From an uncultured Verrucomicrobiota bacterium (GTDB taxonomy: Bacteria > Verrucomicrobiota > Kiritimatiellia > CAIVKH01), in the NCBI GenBank assembly GCA_937872895.1, contig CALMUP010000008.1, forward strand, positions 1 through 64,000: 64,000 nucleotides of DNA, in the 5' to 3' direction. The position numbers were made by a program, and so were the translations under genes. A model generated the notes under the pieces. It was not told the DNA's origin, did no database searches, and saw only the letters and a list, made by a program, of their open reading frames with translations. Shown piece after piece: positions 19,887-29,566 of this stretch (position 1 is the first letter of the stretch; each line of letters begins with the position of its first letter).

Positions 19887-20422
19887 AGGTGATCGCCCTG
19901 TTGTTCCTGCTTCTGGCCGGCACTGCTTTGCAGGCGTTTATTCCGGCGCTGGCCTGGCTCGGGTATGCCAGCACGCCGGTGCTCGGGGCGATCGTGGTGT
20001 ACTACACGCTGTTCCGGGGCGGGGCGATGATGCTGGCGGCCGCCCTGCTCGGCGGGTTGTTCCAGGACAGCTTGAGTCTGATCCCGATCGGCTACTCCTC
20101 GTTCGGGTTCGCGGTCGGGGCGTTGATCATCGAGCGCTACCGCGAGGTGATCGTGCTGCAGTCGCCATTGACCCACATGGTGTTGACGTCGTTGTTGCAT
20201 GCCGGTGTGACGGTGTTCCTGGCGTTGATGCTGGTGCAGGGAGATTTGATCGGGTGGCAGCCCGGGTGGCTGTTGCTCAAGGTGGGGGGCGCGGCGGTAC
20301 TCGGGCTGGTGGCTGGCCCGGTGATCGTGGGATTGACCCACCTGCTGGAAGAGAAACTTGGATTGATTGAAGGAAATTCCGACGATGAAGGCGCGAAACG
20401 CACCTACTACGGTATTGGATGA
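19883..20422 (+). CDS. mreD: rod shape-determining protein MreD
   Basis: A 179-residue, very hydrophobic protein with about five membrane segments, including the LLGGLFQDSLSLIPIGYSS loop typical of MreD. It starts with GTG at 19883 inside the mreC stop (GTGA). MreD is a small integral partner in the elongasome and is identified largely by position between mreC and mrdA plus hydropathy. The C-terminal tail extends past the start of mrdA by 38 bases. Confidence 0.9.
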   Translation: MKVIALLFLLLAGTALQAFIPALAWLGYASTPVLGAIVVYYTLFRGGAMMLAAALLGGLFQDSLSLIPIGYSSFGFAVGALIIERYREVIVLQSPLTHMVLTSLLHAGVTVFLALMLVQGDLIGWQPGWLLLKVGGAAVLGLVAGPVIVGLTHLLEEKLGLIEGNSDDEGAKRTYYGIG

Positions 20423-22235
20423 CGACCTGTTGCGTCTTCGTCTGATGCTGCTGGTGTTCCTGCTGGGCATTGCCCTGCTGGGGGCGTTCCTGTGGCGCAT
20501 CCAGGTGGCCAACACGGGGCAATACGAGGTGGACCTGGCCAAGCAAAGCATCCGCCGGGTGCGCCTGCCGGGCGTACGGGGCTGCCTGTATGACCGGCAG
20601 GGAAACGTGCTGGCGGAAAATCGTCCGGCTCATGGCGTGGCCTTGTACCTCGAAGAGTTGCGCCAACCCGGTCCGTTGAAGCGCACGGTGGACCACGTCG
20701 AGTCGGTGGTCTCCAACCTGAGTGCCATCGTCCAGCTTTCCCCGGAGATCGATCGCGAGGCTATCCGCACCCACATCCGCCGCCGCCTGCCGTTGCCGTT
20801 GGTGGTCTGGCGTGAATTGCCCGAGGCGGCCCTGGCCCGGTTGGTCGAATCCGGTTTGTCGGTGCCCGGGGTGGATATCTACACCCAGCCGGTGCGGGTT
20901 TATCCGCTCGGGGCGCTGGCTTGCCACGCCATCGGCTATGTCGGACGCGCCGAGCCGGCCAAGGTCGAGAACGAGGAGGAATCCTACCACTATTACCTGC
21001 CCGAAATGGCAGGACGGGCCGGGGTGGAAAAGTCGATGGATGATCTGCTGCGCGGCGAGGCCGGCGGGCGGCTGTTACGGGTGGATGTTTCGGGGTACCG
21101 ACGCAATGACATCGGCATGCGCACGCCGCGTCGCGGGCACGACTTGATGTTGTCGCTCGATGCGAAGATCCAGCAGACCGCCGAGTCGATCCTCAGCGAT
21201 ACGGCGGGCTCGATCGTGGTGATCGATCCGAACAACGGCGACGTCATCGCGCTGGCCAGTTCGCCGGGGTACGACCTCAACCAGTTTATTCCCGGCATCA
21301 GCTCGGAGAACTGGAAGACACTCAACGATGATCCCAACACCCCGCTGCTTCACCGGGCCATCGCGGGCACCTATCCGCCCGGCAGCACCTTTAAGATGAT
21401 TACCGCGCTGGCCGGGTTGGTCAACGGCAAGGCTCGACCGGAGGATGTCCACCACTGTCCCGGTTACTTCAGGCTCGGCAACGTCACCTTCCGGTGCTGG
21501 CTGCGTTCCGGGCACGGACCGGTGAACCTCGAGCAGGCCATCGAGGGATCGTGCAACGTCTATTGTTTCCATGTCGGTCTCGACAGCGGGATCGATGCGA
21601 TCGCGAACATGGCGCGCGCCTTCGGGATGGGGGATCGCACCGGGATTGCGCTTGATGGTGAGGCGCGCGGCCTGGTGCCCGATGCGGCCTGGAAGCGGCG
21701 GGTGTACGAGGACGGGTGGCGCGATGGCGACACCTGCAACGTGTCGATCGGGCAGGGGGCCTTGCTCGCCACACCGTTGCAGATGGCGGTCATGACGGCG
21801 GCGCTGGCCAACGGCGGCATCGTTTACCAGCCGCGTCTGATCCTCGGTGTGCGACCGGAGGCGGGCGAGACCTTCCGCACCCTGGATCCGGTCGTGGTCA
21901 ACCGGATGTTATGGGACCGCAAGCACCTCAACATTGTCCGGCTGGGGATGAAGGATGTCGTGATGTCGCCCACCGGAACCGGACGTACCGCGCGTATTCC
22001 CGGCGTGGTCATGGCGGGCAAGACCGGCACGGCGGAGTTCGGCCGCAAGGACGAGAAGCGCCGCCATGCATGGATGGTCGCCTTTGCTCCGTTTGATGCC
22101 CCGCGGTATGCGGTGGCGATGCTGATCGACGAAGGGGTGTCGGGCGGCGAGACGGCCGCACCGCGCATGAAGCTGTTGATGCAGGCCTTGTTTCCGGAGA
22201 GCCAGCCTGCCGCCGTGGGCGGGGGGGCGGGTTGA
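20385..22235 (+). CDS. mrdA: penicillin-binding protein 2 (elongation transpeptidase)
   Basis: A 616-residue peptidoglycan DD-transpeptidase anchored by one N-terminal helix. A PBP dimerisation domain comes first. The transpeptidase domain has the active-site SxxK as GSTFKM near residue 330, SxN as GSCNVYC and KTG as AGKTGTAEFG near the C-terminus. The ATG at 20385 follows GAAGGAA and overlaps the end of mreD. RodA lies immediately downstream, its usual glycosyltransferase partner. Confidence 0.96.
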   Translation: MKARNAPTTVLDDDLLRLRLMLLVFLLGIALLGAFLWRIQVANTGQYEVDLAKQSIRRVRLPGVRGCLYDRQGNVLAENRPAHGVALYLEELRQPGPLKRTVDHVESVVSNLSAIVQLSPEIDREAIRTHIRRRLPLPLVVWRELPEAALARLVESGLSVPGVDIYTQPVRVYPLGALACHAIGYVGRAEPAKVENEEESYHYYLPEMAGRAGVEKSMDDLLRGEAGGRLLRVDVSGYRRNDIGMRTPRRGHDLMLSLDAKIQQTAESILSDTAGSIVVIDPNNGDVIALASSPGYDLNQFIPGISSENWKTLNDDPNTPLLHRAIAGTYPPGSTFKMITALAGLVNGKARPEDVHHCPGYFRLGNVTFRCWLRSGHGPVNLEQAIEGSCNVYCFHVGLDSGIDAIANMARAFGMGDRTGIALDGEARGLVPDAAWKRRVYEDGWRDGDTCNVSIGQGALLATPLQMAVMTAALANGGIVYQPRLILGVRPEAGETFRTLDPVVVNRMLWDRKHLNIVRLGMKDVVMSPTGTGRTARIPGVVMAGKTGTAEFGRKDEKRRHAWMVAFAPFDAPRYAVAMLIDEGVSGGETAAPRMKLLMQALFPESQPAAVGGGAG

Positions 22236-23350
22236 TGAAACACGGCGAGGAAAAGGGTTCGATGCTGGCGAGGCTCGACTGGATCTTCCTGTTCGCGGTG
22301 CTCGCGTTGATGGGCATCGGGATTCTGTTCATCTACAGCGCCTCGTACCGGGGTGACAACGAGTGGATGACCGAGTTGACCCGCAAGCAGGCGGTGTGGG
22401 CGGTCGCCGGCCTGGTCGCCTTCGCGCTGGCGGTGATGACCGACTACCGGCAACTGGCCGACAATGCATGGTGGCTGTTCATCGTCTGCCTGGTCCTGCT
22501 GGTGCTGGTGCTGTTCATGGGGGTGAAGATCTACGGCTCCACGCGGTGGCTTAACCTGTTCGGAATCCAGGTGCAGCCCTCGGAGTTCGCCAAGATCGGA
22601 ACCTTGCTCGTGCTGGCCCACTATCTCAGTCCGCCCTCCCGCGACATGGCCTCGGCCAAGACCTTCTTCGCGGTGTTCGGGTTGATGGCCATTCCGTTCG
22701 TGCTGGTGCTGCAGCAGCCCGACCTGGGCACGGCGCTGATGCTGCTCCCGGTCACGCTTGCGCTGTTGTTTGTCGGCGGGGTGCCGCTTCGTTACTTGGT
22801 GATCCTGGGGGTGATCGGCCTGTTGCTGTCGCCCCTGGGTTGGTACGTGTTGGATGATTATCAAAAGGAGAGAATTCTGGTTTTTTTGGATCCCGGACGC
22901 GATCCGCTCGGTGCCGGCTGGAACAAGATCCAGTCGGAAATTGCCGTCGGCTCGGGTGGTCTGGGAGGCAAAGGATATCTAATGGGGACGCAGAACATTC
23001 TGGGGTTTCTGCCCCGCACGGTTGCGCCGACCGACTTCATTTTTTCCGTAATTGCGGAGGAGAGTGGATTCGCCGGGGCAGCCCTAGTGCTGGGGTTGTA
23101 TGCCGTGATCCTCGGTTGTGGAATCCGCGCGGCCATCCGCGCCCGCGACCGCCTGGGCCGCCTGTTGGCCGCCGGGATCACCACCAGCCTGTTCTGCCAC
23201 ATGTTCGTGAACATCGCCATGACGGTCGGCCTGGCGCCGATCACGGGATTGCCCCTCCCGCTCATCAGTTATGGCGGTTCGTTCATGATCAGCACCATGG
23301 TCGGGCTCGGCCTGGTGCAAAGCGTGTATGTACGCCGGATAGACAGATAA
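22235..23350 (+). CDS. rodA: SEDS glycosyltransferase RodA
   Basis: A 371-residue polytopic membrane protein of the SEDS family, which polymerises lipid II during cell elongation. Visible marks are YGSTRWLNLFGIQVQPSEFAKI, the QQPDLGTALM block and the C-terminal GLPLPLISYGGSFM loop. The ATG at 22235 shares its first base with the mrdA stop (TGATG). With the preceding genes it completes a full Rod system. Confidence 0.96.
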   Translation: MKHGEEKGSMLARLDWIFLFAVLALMGIGILFIYSASYRGDNEWMTELTRKQAVWAVAGLVAFALAVMTDYRQLADNAWWLFIVCLVLLVLVLFMGVKIYGSTRWLNLFGIQVQPSEFAKIGTLLVLAHYLSPPSRDMASAKTFFAVFGLMAIPFVLVLQQPDLGTALMLLPVTLALLFVGGVPLRYLVILGVIGLLLSPLGWYVLDDYQKERILVFLDPGRDPLGAGWNKIQSEIAVGSGGLGGKGYLMGTQNILGFLPRTVAPTDFIFSVIAEESGFAGAALVLGLYAVILGCGIRAAIRARDRLGRLLAAGITTSLFCHMFVNIAMTVGLAPITGLPLPLISYGGSFMISTMVGLGLVQSVYVRRIDR

Positions 23351-23362
23351 CGGAGCAAGATT

Positions 23363-24976
23363 ATGTGGGAGTTTATCAAAATGCTCATGCGTCGTAAGAT
23401 CAAAAAGGAAATCGTCATCAACAAGGAAAGCCTGCAATCACGCGTGGTCATCCTTGAAGAGGGCAAACTCGAGGACTTCTTCATCGAGCGCAGCAGCGAA
23501 GACCGCATCGTCGGCAGCATCTTCAAGGGCAAGATCCAGAACCTTGAAGACGGGTTGCAGGCGGCGTTCATCGACCTCGGCTTGAAGAAAAACGCCTTCA
23601 TCCACTACTGGGACATGATCCCGGAGGACACGGTGCGGTTGGAGGCGGAGGAGGGGATCGAGAGCGGCAAACGGGGCAGCAGCCGCCAGAAGCGGTACTC
23701 GTCGGAGGAAATCGCCAAGCGGTTCCCGATCGGCTCGGAAATCATCGTCCAGGTCACCAAGGCCGCCATCGGCACGAAGGGGCCGCGGGTGACCGCGAAC
23801 CTGAGCATTCCCGGTCGGTACCTGGTGATGATGCCAGGATCACGGCTGAAGGGCGTCTCACGGAAGATCGAGGATGCGAAGGAGCGTGAGCGCCTGAAGA
23901 AAGTGCTGGCCCGCCTGCCGCTGCCCGGCGACAACGGCATTATCGTCCGCACCGCCGGCTCGGGTGCACGCAAGGTCAGCTTCGTGCGCGACATCCGCGC
24001 CCTGACCGAGATCTGGAACGAGATGGCCCGGATCATGCGCGATGTCCCGGCTCCGTGCCGCCTGTACCAGGAACCGGATCTCGTGGAGCGCATCGTTCGC
24101 GACGCTTTGACCGAGGACATCGACCGGATTGTGGTGGATTCGAAGGACGAGTGCCAGCGGATCAAGCAGATCATCGCCCGTTTCGCCCGGCGTTCACGCG
24201 CCCGGGTGCAGACCTACGATGGTGATGCCCCGATCTTCGAGCACTTCGATATCGAGCGCCAACTGGAGAATGCATTCAGCCGCAAGGTCTGGCTCAAGGG
24301 TGGCGGCTACCTCATCCTCGACGAGACCGAGGCGCTGATCGCGATCGACGTCAACACTGGACGCCACAAGGGTGGCAACAACCAGGAGGAGTCGATCCTC
24401 CAGGTCAACCTGGAGGCGGCGGATGAAGTCGCCCGCCAGCTCCGCTTGCGCAACATCGGCGGCCTGGTGGTCATCGACTTCATCGACATGAAGCAGAAGA
24501 AGAACCAGAACCAGGTGCACCGCAAGCTCAAGGAGGCGTTGCAGCGCGACAAGTCGCGCACCAACGTGCTGCCGCTGTCGCCGCTGGGGCTGATGGAAAT
24601 GACCCGCCAGCGCCATGAGGAGAGCGTGCGGGCGACGACCTACATGAACTGCCCGTACTGCGATGGCCGTGGCAAGGTGCTTTCGGCGATGAGCATGAGC
24701 GTGGAGATCCAGCGAAGGGTCGGGGAGGTCATGCGCCGCCACCGGTCCACGGCCGAACGTCCGCTGCCCGTCAAGATCACGGTCAACCCGATCGTGCTCG
24801 AACGGCTGCGCACCGAGGACGAGGCGATCCTGGTCGAGCTGGAGGAGAAGTACCATGGCCACATGACCTTTGTGGCGTCGCAGCACATCCACGTCGAGGA
24901 GTTCATGATCACCAGGACTGATACCGGCGAGGAATTGTTCTCCAACGTGGAACGCAAGACCGCGAACAACCACTGA
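23363..24976 (+). CDS. rng: ribonuclease E/G family endoribonuclease
   Basis: The 537-residue protein has an S1-like RNA-binding region near residues 45-130 (IFKGKIQNLEDGLQAAFIDLG), then the catalytic domain with the metal-binding ALIAIDVNTGRH and IDFIDMK aspartates and the zinc-link CPYCDGRG near residue 430. The length, without a long disordered tail, fits RNase G or a short RNase E. These enzymes mature rRNA and degrade mRNA. The gene lies 12 bases after rodA; an RNase G gene next to shape genes is common. A strong terminator follows. Confidence 0.94.
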   Translation: MWEFIKMLMRRKIKKEIVINKESLQSRVVILEEGKLEDFFIERSSEDRIVGSIFKGKIQNLEDGLQAAFIDLGLKKNAFIHYWDMIPEDTVRLEAEEGIESGKRGSSRQKRYSSEEIAKRFPIGSEIIVQVTKAAIGTKGPRVTANLSIPGRYLVMMPGSRLKGVSRKIEDAKERERLKKVLARLPLPGDNGIIVRTAGSGARKVSFVRDIRALTEIWNEMARIMRDVPAPCRLYQEPDLVERIVRDALTEDIDRIVVDSKDECQRIKQIIARFARRSRARVQTYDGDAPIFEHFDIERQLENAFSRKVWLKGGGYLILDETEALIAIDVNTGRHKGGNNQEESILQVNLEAADEVARQLRLRNIGGLVVIDFIDMKQKKNQNQVHRKLKEALQRDKSRTNVLPLSPLGLMEMTRQRHEESVRATTYMNCPYCDGRGKVLSAMSMSVEIQRRVGEVMRRHRSTAERPLPVKITVNPIVLERLRTEDEAILVELEEKYHGHMTFVASQHIHVEEFMITRTDTGEELFSNVERKTANNH

Positions 24977-24999
24977 CCGGGATCCTGAATGGACCGAGC

Positions 25000-25037
25000 C
25001 GCGGCGCGCATCCCACGATGCGCGCCGCGTTTTTTTT
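25000..25037 (+). terminator. strong intrinsic terminator after rng
   Basis: A perfect 13-bp GC-rich stem (25000-25012 with 25017-25029) around a CCAC loop is followed directly by eight T residues (25030-25037). It faces the plus strand only and ends the mreB-to-rng run before the convergent gene. Confidence 0.95.
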
Positions 25038-25105
25038 GCCGGCACGGACTCGTCAAGGGCAGCGGCGACCCGCGCGGAAACGGCACGACCCTGTCCCGTA
25101 TCAGC

Positions 25106-28100
25106 CTAGGGCTGGGGGGCCATCCGTACGCCGACGCGCAGGAACAGGATGGGTTCGCTGTTGGTGAAGGAGAAGGTGACGGCAGCGCCGGTACCGGTGC
25201 GGGTCTGGCTGGTCTCGGTCCAGGTGCCGGTGACATTGAGGTCGGGTTTCCACTGGAGGGTGTAGATGCGGCCGGTCGCGGTGACCGGGACACGACAGTC
25301 TCCTGTCCCGTCGGCTATGTCGGGGAGGGCGATGGCGAGGAAGGACAGGGCATTGGTGGGATCGGTACCGGCGATGAATTCGTCAAGGTTGACGACGCCA
25401 TCGCCGTCGCTGTCGGCGCCCGGAAGGGCCGGGGTCGGTGCGGCAAAATGCTGCGTTTCCCACAGATCGGGGAGCCCATCGCCATCGCGGTCGGGGTCGC
25501 ACGGGTCGCCGATTCCGTCCCCGTCCAGGTCTTCCTGTCCGGGGTTGGCGAGGTTGGGGCAGTTGTCGACAGGATCGGGTATGCCGTCGCCATCGGTATC
25601 CGGCGGCGGCAGGCAGATCACACACGGCACGGAGACATCATCGACCTGCCAGTAGTTCTCCTGGTACGCGTTGTAGAAGTGGAAGCGGATGACCGCGTTG
25701 GATGCGCCCGCGAACGGAGTGAGGTCGAGGGAGAAGGTCCCGCTGGCATCGGCGGTGCGGCGCCAGAGGTTGCTCCACGGTCCGGAAGTACCGTTGACGC
25801 TGACATCCACATCGGCGACTTCGTTGCTGCGTGCGGTGCGGTAGTCGAAAAAGGTGCGGAATACCAGGCTCGCCTGCTGGGCAAAGCGCAGGTTGAGGGG
25901 GGGCGTGCGGAGTTGGGTGGCCAGTTGCAGGTTCCGGGAGTGAAGGGAGCTTTCGACGATGGCAAATGGTCCCGACCCTCCGGTGCGGTTTCCGCGGAAT
26001 ACCGGGTCGTCAAAGCGCCACCCTTGGCTGACTTGACCGTTGGTGGTGATGGCCCATCCGGCGGGTAGGCCGGTGGTGAAGGCGGCACTGACCAGCGTGG
26101 TGGCGATGAGGGTGCCGGTGCAGGGATCGCAGGCGTCGCCGATCCCGTCGCCATCGCTGTCTCGCTGGTTGACGTTCGGTACGGTGGGGCAGTTGTCGGC
26201 GAGGTCGGGGACGCCGTCGGTATCGCTGTCCTGCTCGCACAGGTCGCCAACCCCGTTGTTGTTGGCGTCGGTCTGGGCGGGGTTGGGGAAGTCCGGGCAG
26301 TTGTCGAGCGCATTGTCGATCCCGTCGCCATCGCGGTCGGAATCACAGGCATCACCGAGGCCGTCGCCGTCTAGATCGGCTTGCCCGGGATTGGGGATCA
26401 GAGGACAGTTGTCGGTTGTGTCCGGTATCCCGTCGCCATCATCGTCCGGATCACAGGCATTGCCGAGGCCGTCCAGGTCGGTATCGGTCTGGGCGGGATC
26501 ATGCACGGCGGGACACAGGTCGTCGTCGTTGTCGATGCCATCGCCGTCGAGGTCCTCGTCACAGGCATCGCCGATCCCGTCGGCATCGAGATCGGATTGC
26601 AGGGCGTTGGTGGCGAAGGGGCAGTTGTCGGCGAGGTCGGGGATGCCGTCGTTGTCGCGGTCGGGATCGCAGGCGTCACCGATGCCATCGCCATCGAGGT
26701 CGGATTGGGTCGGGTTGAACACGGTGGGGCAGTTGTCCATGTTGTCGGGGAAGCTGTCGAGATCCTGGTCGCCGATGGCGGTGGCGGCGATGCGGATCAC
26801 GCCGGAGGTCTGCCCGATGTTGATGGCGCCAGGTGTTGGGTTCGCCCGCAGCCAGCCGGTGCCGGGATCGCCGAGCACATCATTGGGGGCCTGGTGGGTC
26901 AGGTCGGTCGTGTTGGCGGTGAGCAGGTGGAGGAAGTTGTTTTCGGTCGGGGCGATGTTGGTGAACACGGTGCCCGGGTCATCGAGGGGCATGTCGCCGG
27001 CGCCACCCCAGGCGATCGCATCGACGATGTTGCTGGCGGGGTCGTACAGGACCAGTCCGTCCGGTCCGTTCTGCATGGTGCCGGGGATGATGAAGAGATC
27101 GATGTTGGCGACGGTCAGGCTGTTGTTGGTGACGAGGACGCAGAAGCCGAGCGGGCGGCCCTGGTCGTCGCGAATTCCGTCATCCGGTAACACGAACGAG
27201 GGAAACGTAACACTCCAGATGGGATCATCCCCGGTGTTGGCCCCGTCGTGATGCACGATCCGGTAGCCGGCGAGGTTCAGGCCGGCGGGGCCGATCACCT
27301 CGATGAATTCCTGGTCATCGGAGCTGCTGTCGTCCGGCTCGACCTCGTTGAAGCGGGGTTGGACGGTGCCGGGGGCGACGGGCGGCAGCGGAAAGGTGTA
27401 GGTGGCGGGGGTGGAGGTGACCGGCGTGGCGCCGGGGCCGGAGAAGGTGGCGGTGACCTGCCAGGTCCACGTGTCGCCGGCGGACGCATCGGGGTTGAAC
27501 GGAGCGGTTTCCCAGCTGCCATTGGTGGCGAGGGACAGGGTCTGGGTGAGGGTGGGGCCCCCGTTCAGCGACCAGGTGGCAACGGCCGCGAGGTTGGAGG
27601 CGGTGCCGTTGGGTACGATGGCGGCGGTGATGCGCACGGACTGGCCGGTGGCGGGGGCGGCGGGGATGGTGGCGGTGGACTGGAAGAAGACGCTGGCGGC
27701 GTTGCAGGCGGCGTGGTCGCCGGGGGTGGCGAGGGCGGCCGGAGCTTTGCTCCATTCGATCGCGGACCACGGGTTGATCGGATCGCTCACCCCGGCGATT
27801 CGCTGAACACGGCTGGTGGCGAAGGCCCAGATCATCGAGAAGTCGGCCGGACCGTTCGGTTCACCGATCACGCCATACAAATCGGTGATGCGGTTGTCGG
27901 CGTTGCGGAGGGCTACGACGTCGTTCCCGTCCAAGGCAAGCAGGTTCGTATTCACGAGATGGGGGGTGCGGCCGGTAAACACGGATGTAAAGGCGTTGGA
28001 TTGGGCAGCGATGACCATGGAACTGCCGGCGCCGAGGGTGCCGGCGATGGGAATTTGCACGGGGTCGCTGCCATTCAGGTAAAGCACCACGGCGTGGTTG

Positions 28101-29188
28101 GTGAAGGTGAGGGAGGCGGTGCCGGAGTTGTGCAGTTCAATGTAGGATGCGCCGGGGGTCGGGTGGGCAACGATTTCACTCAGAAGCAGAACCGGGTTCA
28201 CGCAAGCCAGGGCATCAATCAGGTGGAAGTCGGTAAACACCAGGTAATGATCGGAGGCGCTCGCGCTGGTGGTTGCGGGAAGCGGTGGGCCGAATTTGGG
28301 AAGACCGCCGATGCCATCATCGCGGATCGAGTTGTACACTTCGCCCGCCGGAGCGCCATAGGGATTTTCGCGGATGTCCTGGCTGAGCAAGAGGTAGTCG
28401 AGGCGTCCGCCGCTGGTGTAGGTGCTGGTATTCGTGGTGTCCTCCTGCACGGCAGTCACGGGGAGCAGTCCGGCAGGGAGGAAGCGGTCGGTCGGGAACA
28501 GGCGGTAGGCAACCGGGAACTGCACATCGGAGCCCAGTTGGTACGAGGTGGGGAGTCCGGAGGGTTGGTTGGTGAATGCGGCGGTCTGGCTGTTGGCGAC
28601 ATCCTCGTTGAAGTCGCCGATGATCGCGTATTCGGTATCGAGCGGATTGTTTTCAATGTAGGCGACCAGGTTGGACAGGACGCGTCGTCCTTCGATGGCG
28701 CGGCGGAATTGGTTGGCGCTGCCGGAGCTGGCCTTGTGGTGCACGGTGTAAACCGCGAATGGATTCAGTGCGCCGGGGATGTCGATGACCACACGGAGTG
28801 GGTAGCGTGTCAGTTCGGTTGCGCCGGGAAATTCTGTGACCTCGGTGGCGGAGCGGATCGGGTAGCGACTGAAGAAGCCGAGGCGTTGTGAGCCGGTGAG
28901 GGGTCCGGCACTCGTGCCATAGGCAAGGTAAGGGTACCCGAGATCGGCGGCAAGGGTTACCCAATTGTCATGGTCACTGTTCAGCAATTCCTGAAAACCA
29001 ATCACATCGGCATTCACCCGTTGCAGGATGCTGCGCACGGCAAGGTAGTCGTTGCTGCCGGGGGTGCCAACGCCGAACAGGACGTTGTAGGTGGCCAGGC
29101 GAACCTGGATGGCAGGGCTCACGCAGGGCCAAAGCATGGCCATGGCGAGAATCCCCCAGCCGATCGAGCGTCCCCACAAACGCGGCAT
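25106..29188 (-). CDS. large secreted protein: endonuclease/exonuclease/phosphatase domain, lamin-tail domains, thrombospondin type-3 repeats
   Basis: A 1360-residue protein with a signal peptide (GWGILAMAMLWPCVSPA). The nuclease-fold domain at ~26-330 has RLATYNVLFG, IGFQEL, TVHHKAS, IIGDFNED and SDHYLVF, so the expected Asn, Glu, His and Asp residues are present. Lamin-tail-like domains follow at ~336-453 (LLLSEIVAHP) and ~614-736 (FNEVEPDD). Six calcium-type thrombospondin-3 repeats (DGDGIxDxxDNCP) lie at ~823-1026, then a jelly-roll-like domain, one more repeat at ~1196-1236 and a short beta C-terminus. An extracellular, calcium-stabilised DNase or phosphoesterase is likely. The start has no ribosome site (CCCCCT before ATG). 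The gene stands alone, convergent with rng. Confidence 0.88.
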   Translation of the reverse strand: MPRLWGRSIGWGILAMAMLWPCVSPAIQVRLATYNVLFGVGTPGSNDYLAVRSILQRVNADVIGFQELLNSDHDNWVTLAADLGYPYLAYGTSAGPLTGSQRLGFFSRYPIRSATEVTEFPGATELTRYPLRVVIDIPGALNPFAVYTVHHKASSGSANQFRRAIEGRRVLSNLVAYIENNPLDTEYAIIGDFNEDVANSQTAAFTNQPSGLPTSYQLGSDVQFPVAYRLFPTDRFLPAGLLPVTAVQEDTTNTSTYTSGGRLDYLLLSQDIRENPYGAPAGEVYNSIRDDGIGGLPKFGPPLPATTSASASDHYLVFTDFHLIDALACVNPVLLLSEIVAHPTPGASYIELHNSGTASLTFTNHAVVLYLNGSDPVQIPIAGTLGAGSSMVIAAQSNAFTSVFTGRTPHLVNTNLLALDGNDVVALRNADNRITDLYGVIGEPNGPADFSMIWAFATSRVQRIAGVSDPINPWSAIEWSKAPAALATPGDHAACNAASVFFQSTATIPAAPATGQSVRITAAIVPNGTASNLAAVATWSLNGGPTLTQTLSLATNGSWETAPFNPDASAGDTWTWQVTATFSGPGATPVTSTPATYTFPLPPVAPGTVQPRFNEVEPDDSSSDDQEFIEVIGPAGLNLAGYRIVHHDGANTGDDPIWSVTFPSFVLPDDGIRDDQGRPLGFCVLVTNNSLTVANIDLFIIPGTMQNGPDGLVLYDPASNIVDAIAWGGAGDMPLDDPGTVFTNIAPTENNFLHLLTANTTDLTHQAPNDVLGDPGTGWLRANPTPGAINIGQTSGVIRIAATAIGDQDLDSFPDNMDNCPTVFNPTQSDLDGDGIGDACDPDRDNDGIPDLADNCPFATNALQSDLDADGIGDACDEDLDGDGIDNDDDLCPAVHDPAQTDTDLDGLGNACDPDDDGDGIPDTTDNCPLIPNPGQADLDGDGLGDACDSDRDGDGIDNALDNCPDFPNPAQTDANNNGVGDLCEQDSDTDGVPDLADNCPTVPNVNQRDSDGDGIGDACDPCTGTLIATTLVSAAFTTGLPAGWAITTNGQVSQGWRFDDPVFRGNRTGGSGPFAIVESSLHSRNLQLATQLRTPPLNLRFAQQASLVFRTFFDYRTARSNEVADVDVSVNGTSGPWSNLWRRTADASGTFSLDLTPFAGASNAVIRFHFYNAYQENYWQVDDVSVPCVICLPPPDTDGDGIPDPVDNCPNLANPGQEDLDGDGIGDPCDPDRDGDGLPDLWETQHFAAPTPALPGADSDGDGVVNLDEFIAGTDPTNALSFLAIALPDIADGTGDCRVPVTATGRIYTLQWKPDLNVTGTWTETSQTRTGTGAAVTFSFTNSEPILFLRVGVRMAPQP

Positions 29189-29566
29189 AGGGGGCAAAGT
29201 ATACCCGGGTTGACGTGGTGTGTGAATACTCGATGCGCGGTAGATCCCGCTGATCCTGGACGGGATCCGGGTCCGATCCACCGCGATCACCGATCCCGGC
29301 TACAGGGACGACCCTCGAACCCGTAATCGTCCGGCGGGATTATGAGCAGGATTAGGATTACGAGTACGAACGACATCCGTGGTCATTGCCCGCCGAAGGT
29401 GTGGCCCTCACCGCGTACCCGATCCTGATCCGGCACACGTTCCGCCTCCGGCGAACATCGCCGGAGCTACAGGAATCGGGAATAGCCCCGGATAACCAGG
29501 GCGCAGGGACGACACCCGACACCCGAACAACGCCACCTGGCCGGGCAGGCTTGTCGCGCGGGGTGT
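29189..29566. other. 378-base intergenic stretch with dispersed repeats
   Basis: No gene is seen. It should contain the promoter of the large secreted protein; TATACT lies just before that gene's start on the minus strand, too close for a normal leader. It also holds repeat fragments: a GGATTACGAGTACGA-type element near 29337-29370, a GCCCGCCGAAGG fragment at about 29389, and a perfect palindrome at 29446-29466 followed by CTACAGGA. Confidence 0.6.
29446..29474. repeat. palindromic CTCCGGCGA repeat with CTACAGGA tail
   Basis: CTCCGGCGA and TCGCCGGAG form a perfect 9-bp inverted repeat around ACA, followed by CTACAGGA. A diverged copy in the opposite orientation occurs at 55977-56007 (TCCTGTAG, then a TTCCGG/CCGGAA palindrome). 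Both are intergenic, which points to a dispersed genomic repeat family. Confidence 0.65.

Noticed and set aside
25480-26760. Regularly spaced DNA repeats resembling a CRISPR or minisatellite
   Set aside because: They are the coding DNA of thrombospondin type-3 repeats on the minus strand, in frame and diverged, with no uniform spacers.
27248-28891. A 547-codon plus-strand open frame inside the large secreted nuclease gene
   Set aside because: Glycine- and valine-rich antisense shadow; the minus-strand product has a full set of nuclease and lamin-tail motifs.
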